7,245 nt of DNA, taken from the NCBI GenBank assembly GCA_023484675.1, contig JAMDAP010000043.1:1-7245 (forward strand). Reading direction: 5' to 3'. Below the pieces are notes generated by a model, which had not been told where the DNA came from, ran no database searches, and saw only the letters and a program-made list of their open reading frames with translations. Position numbers and translations under genes: made by a program. This DNA comes from Bacillota bacterium (GTDB lineage Bacteria > Bacillota_E > Symbiobacteriia > JAMDAP01). Positions 1 through 6,144 of the stretch are shown piece after piece. The first letter of the stretch is position 1. Every line of letters starts with the position of its first letter.

Positions 1-1043
1 GTGTTGATCACCTCGATGGTCTTGCCGTTCATGGCCCGAACGATGTCGCCGGGGCGCTGGGCCTTGCCGCCGGGCATGTTCTCCGTGGCCGGGATGACCC
101 CCAGCACGTTGGCCTTGGGCTTCACCTGGCCAATAATGCGCATGGCCCCCACCACCGAGGCGGCGCCGCACATGTCGAACTTCATGCCCTCCATACCTTC
201 CGACGGCTTGATGGAGATGCCGCCGCTGTCAAAGGTGACACCCTTGCCCACCAGGGCCAGGGTCTCCTTGCTGGCGGGGTCGCCCTTGTAGCGCAGCAGG
301 ATGAGTTTGGGCGGTTCAACGCTGCCCTGGGCCACGCCCAGCAGCGCGCCCATGCCCAGCTCCCGCATGCGGTCGGCCTCCAGCACTTCATACTGCAGCC
401 CGACCTCTTCGGCCACCTTCCGAGCCCGCTCCGCCAGGGCGGTGGGCGTCAGGACGTTGCTCGGTTCGTTGCCCAAATCCCGAGCCAGGTTGGCTCCTGC
501 GGCAAAGATGCGACCGAACTTGGCCGCCTCGGCCATGGATTTAGCCTTGACCTGGTCCAGTTCGGCAATGATGAAGTCTTTGATTTCCTTGGACTCCTCG
601 TCCTTCTTTTGGTAGTTGCCGAAGGCGTAGAGGGCCAGCAGAGTCCCCTCCACCAGTGCGGCCCCGGCCTGCCTCGCGTCCAGGTTGCCAATGCCGGCAC
701 CGTGGACAATGCTCGCCACCGCGGCAGCGCCGGTGTCCCGTGCCTTGCGCACGGCGGCCGCGGAGACGATCCGTACCTTTTCGAGGTCGAACTTATCCTG
801 CTTGCCCAGACCAGCCACAATCACCCGGCGGGCGGGAATGCGCCCCAATGTATGGACAACCGTGGTCTCGCCCATCTTTCCCTTGATCTCTCCGGCCTTG
901 ATCAGGTCAGAGATGGCGCCGCCCAGGGCGCGGTCCACGTCCCCCGTGGCGCCGCCGGGAGCGGTCACTCCCTCAAACAGGTTGACGATCAGGGCATCGG
1001 CCTCAATCTCAGTAATGGACTTGGGAACGACGCGAATCTCCAT
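1..1043 (-). CDS. pepA: Leucyl aminopeptidase (M17), 3' end cut off by window edge
   Basis: Cytosolic dimetal aminopeptidase that removes N-terminal residues from peptides. Reading down from the ATG at 1043 gives 347 complete residues, after which the window ends. The catalytic domain is recognisable by GKGVTFDSGG, where Lys267 and Asp272 are metal ligands. Lys279 in SIKPS matches the catalytic lysine, and Asp290 in KFDM is a third ligand. The spacings (K+5, D+7, D+18) equal those of E. coli PepA (K270, D275, K282, D293). The next family motif, NTDAEGR, begins at the edge (I-N-T is visible), so the last two ligands lie outside. The N-terminal part (about 1-160) is the usual variable regulatory domain. 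The start is well supported by AAAGGAGG 12 bases upstream. It follows the dipeptidase by about 70 bases with no terminator, so the two are probably co-transcribed. The family assignment is firm; the substrate range is not visible. Confidence 0.95.
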   Translation of the reverse strand, partial: MEIRVVPKSITEIEADALIVNLFEGVTAPGGATGDVDRALGGAISDLIKAGEIKGKMGETTVVHTLGRIPARRVIVAGLGKQDKFDLEKVRIVSAAAVRKARDTGAAAVASIVHGAGIGNLDARQAGAALVEGTLLALYAFGNYQKKDEESKEIKDFIIAELDQVKAKSMAEAAKFGRIFAAGANLARDLGNEPSNVLTPTALAERARKVAEEVGLQYEVLEADRMRELGMGALLGVAQGSVEPPKLILLRYKGDPASKETLALVGKGVTFDSGGISIKPSEGMEGMKFDMCGAASVVGAMRIIGQVKPKANVLGVIPATENMPGGKAQRPGDIVRAMNGKTIEVIN

Positions 1044-1088
1044 GTGCCAAGCCGTCCTCCTTTGCATCAGGAACTAGTATCTCTACGG

Positions 1089-1126
1089 GGCGCCTGGCCA
1101 ATTACCCGGCGCCTAGCCAATCACCT
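1089..1126. repeat. Imperfect 19-bp tandem repeat across dipeptidase stop codon
   Basis: Positions 1089-1107 and 1108-1126 are two adjacent 19-bp copies that match at 16 positions. Each begins with the palindrome GGCGCC. The upper copy holds the last dipeptidase codons and the TAG stop (1113-1115). The lower copy is in the intercistronic gap, where the stop position has become TGG/CCA-type sequence. The two GGCGCC blocks (1089-1094 and 1108-1113) can pair to form a hairpin directly after the stop codon. No T-run follows, so this is not a terminator. It looks like a small local duplication. Confidence 0.6.
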
Positions 1127-2102
1127 GGCGCATCAGACGCAGGTGGTTGCCGCCCAGAATGGCTAGCACGTCCTCATCCTTGTACCCCCGCTGCAGCAGG
1201 CCCGCGGTGATGGCCGGCACCCGCGTCACGTCCTCCAGCCCAACCACCGGGTCGGCACCGTCGAAGTCGGCACCCAGTCCCACATGGATCGGCCCAACCA
1301 GGTTGGCGATGTGGTCGATGTGGTCCAGCACCCGTTCCAGGGTGGCCCTTTCCGCTTGACGGTCGACGAAACCCCTGAAGAAGTTCATCCCAATGACCCC
1401 GCCGTTCTTGGCCAGGGCCTTGATCTGCTCGTCGGTCAGGTTGCGCGGGTGATCGCACAGGGCCCGGGCGTTGCTGTGACTGGCGATGACGGGCTGGCTG
1501 CTGACCTCCAGCACGTCCCAGAAGCCGGCCTCCGACAGGTGGGAAACGTCCACCAGCATCCCCAGCCGGTTCATCTCCTTGACCAACTCTACCCCAAAGG
1601 TGGTGAGGCCGCCGCGACTGCGCAGTTCGCCCACGCCATCGGCAATGGCGTTGCGCTGGTTCCAGGTCAGCCCGACCAATCGCACGCCCAGCCGGTACAG
1701 GCTGCGCAGGACGGCCAGATCGAGGCCGATGGGCTCGCCGCCCTCCAGAGAGATCATCACCGCCTGCTTGCCCTGCTCCGCCGCCCGTTCCGCGTCGCCC
1801 GCCGAAAGGGCCAGAACCACCTGCCCGCCGCTGGCCTCCACCTCGCGGTGGATGGCATCGATCATCCGCAGGGCCTGGGCTAACGCCCGCTCGGGCTTGT
1901 ACTCAGCCTCAATGAAGCAGGCCAATACCTGCAGGTCGATGCCGCCTTCGGCCAAGCGTGGGAAGTCGATATGCCCCTTGTCGCTCCGCTCGATCAGCCG
2001 GCGTTCCCCGCCCACCACGGCCATGATGCTATCCGCATGGGTATCCGCCACCAGGGCCCGCCGGTGAAGGCTCAGGGCCCGTTCCGCCAGCGCTTCACTC
2101 AA
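1113..2102 (-). CDS. Zn-dependent dipeptidase, membrane dipeptidase family M19
   Basis: Binuclear zinc peptidase of the renal-dipeptidase family, which hydrolyses dipeptides (often including D-residues). It has a TIM-barrel fold like the amidohydrolases. Numbering from the chosen start (329 residues), the visible metal-binding set is complete: His22 and Asp24 (THAD), bridging Glu120 (SLEGG), His188 (DVSH), His209 (ASHSN) and Asp279 (GADFDG). HPRN around 218-221 is also typical. No signal peptide or lipobox is visible, so a cytosolic enzyme is likely. The start is uncertain. I chose TTG at 2102, which has an AGGAAGGTGG purine run 9 bases upstream; an in-frame GTG at 2129 would add nine residues but has no ribosome binding site. 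It leads a two-gene unit with the leucyl aminopeptidase. I see no convincing -35/-10 pair in the upstream gap. The exact substrate cannot be read from the sequence. Confidence 0.92.
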   Translation of the reverse strand: MSEALAERALSLHRRALVADTHADSIMAVVGGERRLIERSDKGHIDFPRLAEGGIDLQVLACFIEAEYKPERALAQALRMIDAIHREVEASGGQVVLALSAGDAERAAEQGKQAVMISLEGGEPIGLDLAVLRSLYRLGVRLVGLTWNQRNAIADGVGELRSRGGLTTFGVELVKEMNRLGMLVDVSHLSEAGFWDVLEVSSQPVIASHSNARALCDHPRNLTDEQIKALAKNGGVIGMNFFRGFVDRQAERATLERVLDHIDHIANLVGPIHVGLGADFDGADPVVGLEDVTRVPAITAGLLQRGYKDEDVLAILGGNHLRLMRQVIG

Positions 2103-2189
2103 GCCGATGAACCACCTTCCTCTGTCCACATGCTATCGGAATTCTACGCTGGGCTGCGGCAGTTCCTTCCTCGGTAGCCCCTTTGGCGC

Positions 2190-2219
2190 AAAAGAAAACC
2201 CGCTCCACCTGGAAGCGGG
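2190..2219 (-). terminator. Intrinsic terminator after spoVS
   Basis: On the minus strand, 13 bases after the spoVS stop, a CCCGCT/AGCGGG stem continues through one bulged T into CC/GG, closed by an AGGT loop. The T-rich tail TTTTCTTTT follows. This is a standard Rho-independent terminator. It ends the spoVS transcript and separates it from the dipeptidase-aminopeptidase unit. Confidence 0.9.
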
Positions 2220-2232
2220 CCTCGGTCCGCCT

Positions 2233-2502
2233 TTAACGGGGTTCCACAATCAGTTTGATGGCGGTGCGCTCTTCGCCGTCAATCTGGATGTCGGTGAAGG
2301 CCGGGATACAGATAAGGTCAACACCGCTCGGGGCCACGAAACCGCGGGCAATGGCGACTGCTTTTACGGCCTGGTTCAGTGCCCCCGCACCGATCGCCTG
2401 GATCTCAGCACCACCGCGTTCTCGAAGGACACCTGCCAGGGCTCCTGCCACTGCATTGGGGCTAGACTTGGATGAAACTCTAAGTACCTCGGCCGATGGC
2501 AT
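2233..2502 (-). CDS. spoVS: Stage V sporulation protein S
   Basis: Small Alba-like nucleic-acid-binding protein. In Bacillus subtilis it affects septation and spore coat/cortex development; homologues also occur in some non-sporulating bacteria. The 89-residue product is a full-length family member (the usual length is about 86). It carries the highly conserved core: VSSKSSPNAVAGALAG (residues 9-24), the IQAIGAGALNQAVKA region (35-49), FVAPSGVDL (55-63) and the IDGEERTAIKLIV tail (74-86). The ATG at 2502 is fixed by AAAAAGGAGG six bases upstream. The open frame extends further upstream without family similarity, so the longer reading is wrong. The gene is flanked by terminators on both sides, so it is probably transcribed alone. 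No convincing sigma-H promoter (AGGA...GAAT) is visible, although that is what controls it in B. subtilis. Confidence 0.97.
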   Translation of the reverse strand: MPSAEVLRVSSKSSPNAVAGALAGVLRERGGAEIQAIGAGALNQAVKAVAIARGFVAPSGVDLICIPAFTDIQIDGEERTAIKLIVEPR

Positions 2503-2545
2503 GAGAAGCCTCCTTTTTGGATGGCAAGTCTTGCTGCGTAGTTTT

Positions 2546-2575
2546 ATCATACAGGCTTCGTTGCCGCACACGCAA
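2546..2575 (-). promoter_or_regulatory. Candidate vegetative promoter for spoVS
   Basis: Minus-strand -10 box TATGAT (2546-2551, five of six consensus bases) with a weak -35, TTGCGT (2570-2575), and an 18-bp spacer. Transcription would start near 2539, about 37 bases before the spoVS ATG. A promoter is needed here because a terminator lies upstream and this is the best pair in the gap, but the -35 is poor. Confidence 0.35.
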
Positions 2576-2663
2576 CAAAGAGCGAACCCATTTTTCTGAC
2601 AAAGTTCGAGCTTAAACGCTAATGCCTGAGTGGTTAGCCTTTTTGTACTATTACCTGCTTGAG

Positions 2664-2700
2664 CCAATAACAAGAGGCGCCGCCTTGTGGCTGGCGCCTC
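2664..2700 (-). terminator. Intrinsic terminator after ymdB
   Basis: About 23 bases after the ymdB stop, the minus strand has a perfect 8-bp stem, GAGGCGCC/GGCGCCTC (2693-2700 with 2674-2681). It extends inward past one bulged A by GCC/GGC with an ACAA loop. The tail TTGTTATT follows. The stem is strong and the T-run imperfect but adequate. It insulates spoVS from ymdB transcription. Confidence 0.88.
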
Positions 2701-2723
2701 AGAGGTTCGCATTGCGCTCTTTC

Positions 2724-3536
2724 TCACCGAGCGTCGGGGGTTGGCTCGGGTGCCGCTTCACGCCGAAAGATGCGCTCGATGTGGATGGCTCTGCCGCTGT
2801 TGTCCTCGACATCGACCACCACAGCACAAAGCTGGCGCGGTCCCTTGGCCGCTTCAAAGCGCACCGGCAACTGGGTCAGGAATTTCTCCAGTACCAGTTC
2901 CTTGCGCACGCCGATCACCGAGTCCCAGGGCCCGGTCATCCCCACGTCGGTGATGAACGCTGTGCCGCCGGGCAGAACCATCTCATCCGCCGTCTGCACG
3001 TGGGTGTGGGTGCCCACCACCAGGGAGGCTCTGCCGTCCAGATACCAGCCCAGAGCGATCTTCTCCGAGGTGGCCTCGCCGTGCACGTCTACCACCACGA
3101 TCGGAGTCACGGCGCGGATCTCTTCCAGGGCCGCGTCCACGGCCCGGAAGGGGTCGTCGAACTGGCCGCCGGCAAAGACCCGACCCAACACGTTCACCAG
3201 GCCAAAGCGACGGCCCCGGGGCGCCTCCAGAACGGTCCAACCAAGGCCAGGGGCCCGGCCGGGATAGTTGAGCGGGCGGATCAGGCGCTTCTCCCCGTCG
3301 ATGTAGGGCATGATCTCCCGCTTGTCCCAGGCGTGATTGCCCAGGGTAAGGCCGGCGATGCCGGCGGCGAAAAACTCCTCGGCAATGTCGGGGGTGAGCC
3401 CGGTACCCCCGGCGGCGTTCTCCGCGTTGGCCAGGACCACGTCCGGCCGATACTCCCTCTTCAGCTCAGGCAACCACTCAAACACCGCCTGGCGCCCCAC
3501 CTTGGCGAAAATGTCGCCGATGAACAAAAACCGCAA
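2724..3536 (-). CDS. ymdB: YmdB-family metallophosphoesterase (cyclic nucleotide phosphodiesterase)
   Basis: In Bacillus subtilis YmdB is a 2',3'-cyclic-nucleotide phosphodiesterase that influences biofilm versus motility decisions and mRNA levels. The 270-residue product has the full calcineurin-like metal site: Asp8 (GD), Glu39-Asn40 (AENAAGG), Asn67-His68 (LGNHAWD), His152 (VDVHGEATSEK), and His177 and His179 (GTHTHVQTAD). DVGMTGP (197-203) is also typical. The first four ligand positions coincide with the B. subtilis residues. The start is TTG, since the codon at 3536 reads TTG, supported by GGAGGAGGA with a 7-base spacer. The 10-residue tail after the last beta strand (AAPEPTPDAR) is Ala/Pro-rich and probably disordered. 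It lies in the same block as rny but is separated from the preceding gene by a terminator and followed by another. I found no clear promoter in the 113-base gap upstream. Confidence 0.95.
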   Translation of the reverse strand: MRFLFIGDIFAKVGRQAVFEWLPELKREYRPDVVLANAENAAGGTGLTPDIAEEFFAAGIAGLTLGNHAWDKREIMPYIDGEKRLIRPLNYPGRAPGLGWTVLEAPRGRRFGLVNVLGRVFAGGQFDDPFRAVDAALEEIRAVTPIVVVDVHGEATSEKIALGWYLDGRASLVVGTHTHVQTADEMVLPGGTAFITDVGMTGPWDSVIGVRKELVLEKFLTQLPVRFEAAKGPRQLCAVVVDVEDNSGRAIHIERIFRREAAPEPTPDAR

Positions 3537-3615
3537 CGGCCGGTCCTCCTCCGTATGGCTCTACCTACTATGTGCGCCGCACCGCGCCCTATGCCCCGTC
3601 CCCGCCGATCCGCGC

Positions 3616-3641
3616 AAAAGGAGCCACCCTCCGGTGGCCCC
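3616..3641 (-). terminator. Intrinsic terminator before ymdB
   Basis: Just after the stop of the 173-residue gene, the minus strand forms a 9-bp stem, GGGGCCACC with GGTGGCTCC (one G-T wobble), around a GGAG tetraloop, followed by TTTT and then GCGC. The stem is strong but the T-run is short, so some read-through into ymdB is plausible. Confidence 0.8.
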
Positions 3642-3649
3642 CTACTTGC

Positions 3650-4171
3650 CTACTGGTTGAACACCATGACCCGGCCTTCCTCCCGGAAGGCGACCAGCCT
3701 TCGGTCCCCCCGGGATTCCCGCAGGTCCTCCAGCATCTGTTCGATCAGTTCTTCCTGCATGGCCAGCTCGTCCTCATAGAGGGAGTTGCCCGGGTCGACC
3801 ACCAGTTGCTGGGCGAACTCGCGGTGCATCAACTCCATCACCAGGGCGATTTCCTCCTGGGTCAGGGTATCCACGTCGCGCCTGATTTCGATCATGGTCA
3901 GCTGTTCGAGTGAGGTGCGCTCAATCCGGCACTCCCGCATCGGCCGCCCCTCCAGGAAGCTGAAGGCCTCCAGGGATTCGACCAAGTTGTCTTGGAGCGC
4001 CTGGTACTCCTTATCCGACAGCACCCTGGTGAGAAGGAACGTGAACCGCAGTTCCTGCGCCCGCGGGTCGTAGTGCAGAGAACCGACCTCGGGGTAGCGC
4101 ACCAGGATGGAAATCAGCAAGCTGACGCTCTTCGACATCGGTCGCTCTTCCGGCCTAAAACGTCCCACCAT
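3650..4171 (-). CDS. Uncharacterised 173-residue acidic protein between rny and ymdB
   Basis: I do not recognise this family. The product is soluble, with no signal peptide or transmembrane segment. Residues 14-50 (KSVSLLISILVRYPEVG, then LRFTFLLTRV) look like a hydrophobic helix plus beta strands. Residues 51-120 alternate amphipathic helices and short strands. Residues 130-155 are strongly acidic and helical (YEDELAMQEELIEQMLEDL). The end, REEGRVMVFNQ, looks like a closing strand. There are no metal-ligand clusters, nucleotide-binding loops or cysteine pairs (one Cys, residue 81). I chose ATG at 4171, which has GGGAGG six bases upstream; the TTG two codons earlier abuts that site, and Met12 has only a weak GGAAG. 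Codon use and GC content resemble the neighbours, so it does not look imported. Its place between RNase Y and YmdB suggests, but does not show, a role in RNA turnover or its control. Confidence 0.85.
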   Translation of the reverse strand: MVGRFRPEERPMSKSVSLLISILVRYPEVGSLHYDPRAQELRFTFLLTRVLSDKEYQALQDNLVESLEAFSFLEGRPMRECRIERTSLEQLTMIEIRRDVDTLTQEEIALVMELMHREFAQQLVVDPGNSLYEDELAMQEELIEQMLEDLRESRGDRRLVAFREEGRVMVFNQ

Positions 4172-4311
4172 AAACAACCTCCCGGAATCGCGTCAGCAAC
4201 TATTTCTCCAGGCCCGAAGCAATTCCTCCTTACGACCTGGTTGCAGTCGTCTCCGACCGGCGCGAAATCGTCATCAGCCGACAGGTGACTTACGCCCTCC
4301 GAAGCCGCCTT

Positions 4312-4377
4312 CCGCGACATCGCGGCAGTAGACCGCCGAAGCCTTGAGCCCCGGCGGCCCTGCCCACACGCCTGTGG
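4312..4377 (-). other. Cluster of three hairpins in the rny downstream gap
   Basis: Directly after the rny stop, the minus strand has three stem-loops in a row: CCACA/TGTGG with a 4-base loop (4364-4377), CCGCCG/CGGCGG with a 13-base loop (4333-4357), and CCGCGA/TCGCGG with a 2-base gap (4312-4325). None is followed by a T-run, so they are not intrinsic terminators. They could protect the rny mRNA 3' end, form a leader for the next gene, or be a processing site. The rest of this 214-base gap shows an isolated TAAGGAGG (4225-4232) and no convincing promoter. Confidence 0.5.
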
Positions 4378-4385
4378 TCCGCGGT

Positions 4386-5927
4386 TTATTTGGCGTACTC
4401 CACGGCCCGCGTCTCGCGGATGACCACGACCTTGATCTGCCCCGGGTACTCCAGATCGTCTTCGATCTTCTTGCTGATCTCTCTGGAGAGCCGGATGGCA
4501 GCGTAATCGTCGATCTTCTCCGGCTTGACCATAACCCGAATCTCGCGACCGGCCTGAATGGCGTAGGACTTCTCCACGCCTTCAAAACTTTCGGTGATCT
4601 CCTCCAGCTTCTGTAGCCGCTTAATGTAGGTCTCCAGGGTTTCCATACGGGCGCCCGGCCGAGCGGCAGACACCGCGTCGGCAGCAGTCACCAGCATGGC
4701 TTCAATGCTATGGGGTTCGTAGTCGCCGTGGTGGGTCTCCATGGCGTGGATGACCTCGGGCGACTCCTTGTACTTACGCAGCAGGTTGCGCCCGATCTCC
4801 ACGTGGGGACCCTCGATCTCATGGTCCACGGCCTTGCCGATGTCATGCAGCAGGCCGGCCCGCTTGGCCACCTCCACGTCGACGCCTAGCTCGGCAGCCA
4901 TCAGGCCGGCCAGGTGGGACACCTCGATGGAGTGCTTGAGCACGTTCTGGCCATAGCTGGTGCGGTACTTGAGGCGTCCCAGCAGCTTGATCAGCTCCGG
5001 ATGCAGGCCGGTGACGCCCACCTCCAGGGTGGCCGCCTCGCCCTCCTCACGGATGCGCTGCTCGATCTCCTTCTGCGCCTTTTCCACCATCTCTTCGATG
5101 CGAGCCGGGTGGATGCGGCCGTCGGCGATCAGCTTCTGCAGAGCAACCTTGGCCACCTCGCGCCGCACCGGGTCGAAGCCCGAGAGGATAACCGCTTCCG
5201 GCGTGTCGTCGATGATCACATCGATGCCGGTGAGGGTCTCCAGGGTGCGGATGTTGCGGCCCTCACGGCCGATGATGCGGCCCTTCATTTCGTCGTTGGG
5301 CAGGGTCACCACGGACACGGTGGTTTCCGCCGAATGGTCGGCGGCATAGCGTTGAATAGCTGTAACGATGATTTCCCGTGCCCGCTTTTCCGCCTCTTCT
5401 TTGGCTTCGGCCTCGCTTTGACGAATCAGGGCGGCGGCCTCCTGGCGGGAGTCCTGCTCCACGTTGGTCAGGAGGACCCGGCGGGCCTCGTCCGTACTCA
5501 TGGCGGAGATGCGCTCCAGCTCGGCCACCTGCTCCTGCAGCTTGGCGTCCAGTTGCTGCTGCAAACGGTCCAAGTCCCGCTCCTTGCGGGCCACGTTTTC
5601 TTCCTTCTTCTCCAGGCTCTCCACCTTGCGGTCGAGCTGCTCCTCCTTCTGCAGGAGGCGGCGCTCGGTGCGCTGCAGCTCACCGCGGCGCTCGCGCGTC
5701 TCACGGTCGAGCTCCGACCGCATGCGGTGCACTTCTTCTTTGGCTTCCAGGGTGGATTCCTTGCGCCTGGCCTCGGCGTCACGGGCCGCTTGGTCCAGGA
5801 TCTGCTGGGCCCGCGTCTCAGCCGCGGAAACACCGCGCTCGGCCAGAGACCGTCGCAGCACATAGCCAATGCCCAGGCCGGCGGCCAAGCCGGCCACCCC
5901 AGTCAGGATTAGAAAAAGCAGAACCAT
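4386..5927 (-). CDS. rny: Ribonuclease Y, membrane-anchored endoribonuclease
   Basis: Initiates mRNA decay in many Firmicutes and acts at the inner face of the membrane. The 513-residue product is full length, with the standard order. There is one N-terminal transmembrane helix (2-24), then a long charged coiled coil (about 30-180). A KH RNA-binding domain carries [12 protein letters not shown] (216-227). The HD hydrolase domain (about 328-425) has His332, the His361-Asp362 pair in LLHDIGKA, His399 in ETHHGD and Asp417 in [13 protein letters not shown]. The conserved tail ends [19 protein letters not shown]. An in-frame TGA immediately upstream of the ATG at 5927 rules out a longer protein. 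The ribosome binding site AAGGAGG ends only three bases before the ATG, and half of it lies in a hairpin. Transcription must pass a strong terminator just upstream, so expression is probably set by read-through or attenuation. Confidence 0.98.
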   Translation of the reverse strand: MVLLFLILTGVAGLAAGLGIGYVLRRSLAERGVSAAETRAQQILDQAARDAEARRKESTLEAKEEVHRMRSELDRETRERRGELQRTERRLLQKEEQLDRKVESLEKKEENVARKERDLDRLQQQLDAKLQEQVAELERISAMSTDEARRVLLTNVEQDSRQEAAALIRQSEAEAKEEAEKRAREIIVTAIQRYAADHSAETTVSVVTLPNDEMKGRIIGREGRNIRTLETLTGIDVIIDDTPEAVILSGFDPVRREVAKVALQKLIADGRIHPARIEEMVEKAQKEIEQRIREEGEAATLEVGVTGLHPELIKLLGRLKYRTSYGQNVLKHSIEVSHLAGLMAAELGVDVEVAKRAGLLHDIGKAVDHEIEGPHVEIGRNLLRKYKESPEVIHAMETHHGDYEPHSIEAMLVTAADAVSAARPGARMETLETYIKRLQKLEEITESFEGVEKSYAIQAGREIRVMVKPEKIDDYAAIRLSREISKKIEDDLEYPGQIKVVVIRETRAVEYAK

Positions 5928-5930
5928 TCA

Positions 5931-5947
5931 CCTCCTTGGTCCCAAGG
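5931..5947 (-). promoter_or_regulatory. rny ribosome binding site partly inside a hairpin
   Basis: The minus strand reads CCTTGG, GA, CCAAGG (5934-5947), a 14-base inverted repeat. Its 3' arm supplies the first four bases of the AAGGAGG Shine-Dalgarno sequence (5931-5937). The hairpin could therefore mask the site. The gap to the ATG is only three bases (TGA), shorter than usual. The sequence is plain to see; a regulatory effect is inferred. Confidence 0.5.
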
Positions 5948-5966
5948 TTTGATCACGTCTCATGGC

Positions 5967-5997
5967 AAAAAAGAAAAGCCGAGGAACCTCGGCTTTT
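5967..5997 (-). terminator. Strong intrinsic terminator upstream of rny
   Basis: On the minus strand AAAAGCCGAGG (5987-5997) pairs with CCTCGGCTTTT (5974-5984) around a TT turn, and the tail continues TTTTCTTTTTT. The stem is 11 bp on paper, and about 10 bp with a workable loop. It ends 39 bases before the rny ATG, which is too close for another promoter to fit in between. The 5' arm (AAAAGCC, 5991-5997) can instead pair with the RNA's own 5' end, so termination may be conditional. Confidence 0.92.
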
Positions 5998-6137
5998 GCC
6001 CGCCTTCCGAGCGACCATCCATTGTCCAAAGAAGGGTATGAAATCGACTTGTCCGCTGCAATCCGTTGAACCCCAGCGAGGATCGACGCCCAATCTATGG
6101 CAACTTCCGGCAACGGAAGACCCGATACAAAAGCCCT
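5967..6137 (-). ncRNA. Structured RNA between recX and rny: 6S-like RNA or rny leader
   Basis: A near-consensus promoter and an intrinsic terminator define a transcript of about 170 nt. Its ends pair: GGCUUUUGU (6127-6135) with GCAAAAGCC (5991-5999). Inside that, GUCUUCCG (6114-6121) pairs with CGGAAGGC (6002-6009). Then come 6097-6101 with 6014-6018 and 6091-6094 with 6021-6024. The distal arm has 6082-6087 with 6043-6048 and CGCUG/CAGCG (6074-6078 with 6054-6058). A larger unpaired stretch on the 5' strand (6102-6113) interrupts the rod. A long hairpin with closing stem, central bubble and terminal arm is the shape of 6S RNA, which binds the housekeeping RNA polymerase. The sequence does not let me confirm that family. 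The alternative is a cis-acting attenuator for rny. I saw no T-box, SAM, TPP or other riboswitch consensus. No convincing leader peptide is present. That a structured RNA is transcribed is likely; its identity is open. Confidence 0.6.
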
Positions 6138-6144
6138 AAGCTAG

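Noticed and set aside
2141..2167. TAGAAT (2141-2146) or AGGA...GAAT as a sigma-A or sigma-H promoter for the dipeptidase.
   Set aside because: There is no -35 at the right distance for sigma-A, and the AGGA-GAAT spacing of 19 bases is longer than the sigma-H norm. A promoter must exist between the terminator and the gene, but I cannot place it.
2503..2727. Extending spoVS upstream to 2727 to give a 164-residue protein.
   Set aside because: The extension crosses the ymdB terminator and the likely promoter. The ATG at 2502 has a strong ribosome binding site and gives the normal family length.
2622..3779. A 385-codon plus-strand open frame opposite ymdB, and the other long plus-strand frames (for example 4914-5912).
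   Set aside because: They are antisense shadows that arise from the GC-rich codon use of the real minus-strand genes. They have no ribosome binding sites or family motifs and overlap firmly identified genes.
4240..4300. CTGATGA near 4275 as the core of a hammerhead ribozyme, or part of a fluoride riboswitch.
   Set aside because: The required GAA(A) box is absent after a suitable stem II, and the first conserved half of the fluoride motif is missing. The heptamer is probably chance.
4114..4320. A 68-codon minus-strand frame starting at 4320 as a gene after rny.
   Set aside because: No ribosome binding site, it starts inside a hairpin, and it overlaps the well-supported 173-residue gene in another frame.
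5928..6113. A 61-codon frame through the rny leader (TTG start) whose TGA stop abuts the rny ATG, as a leader peptide coupled to rny.
   Set aside because: No ribosome binding site precedes the TTG, the frame runs straight through the terminator hairpin, and the peptide has no recognisable character. A shorter ATG frame near 6018-6023 also lacks a ribosome binding site.
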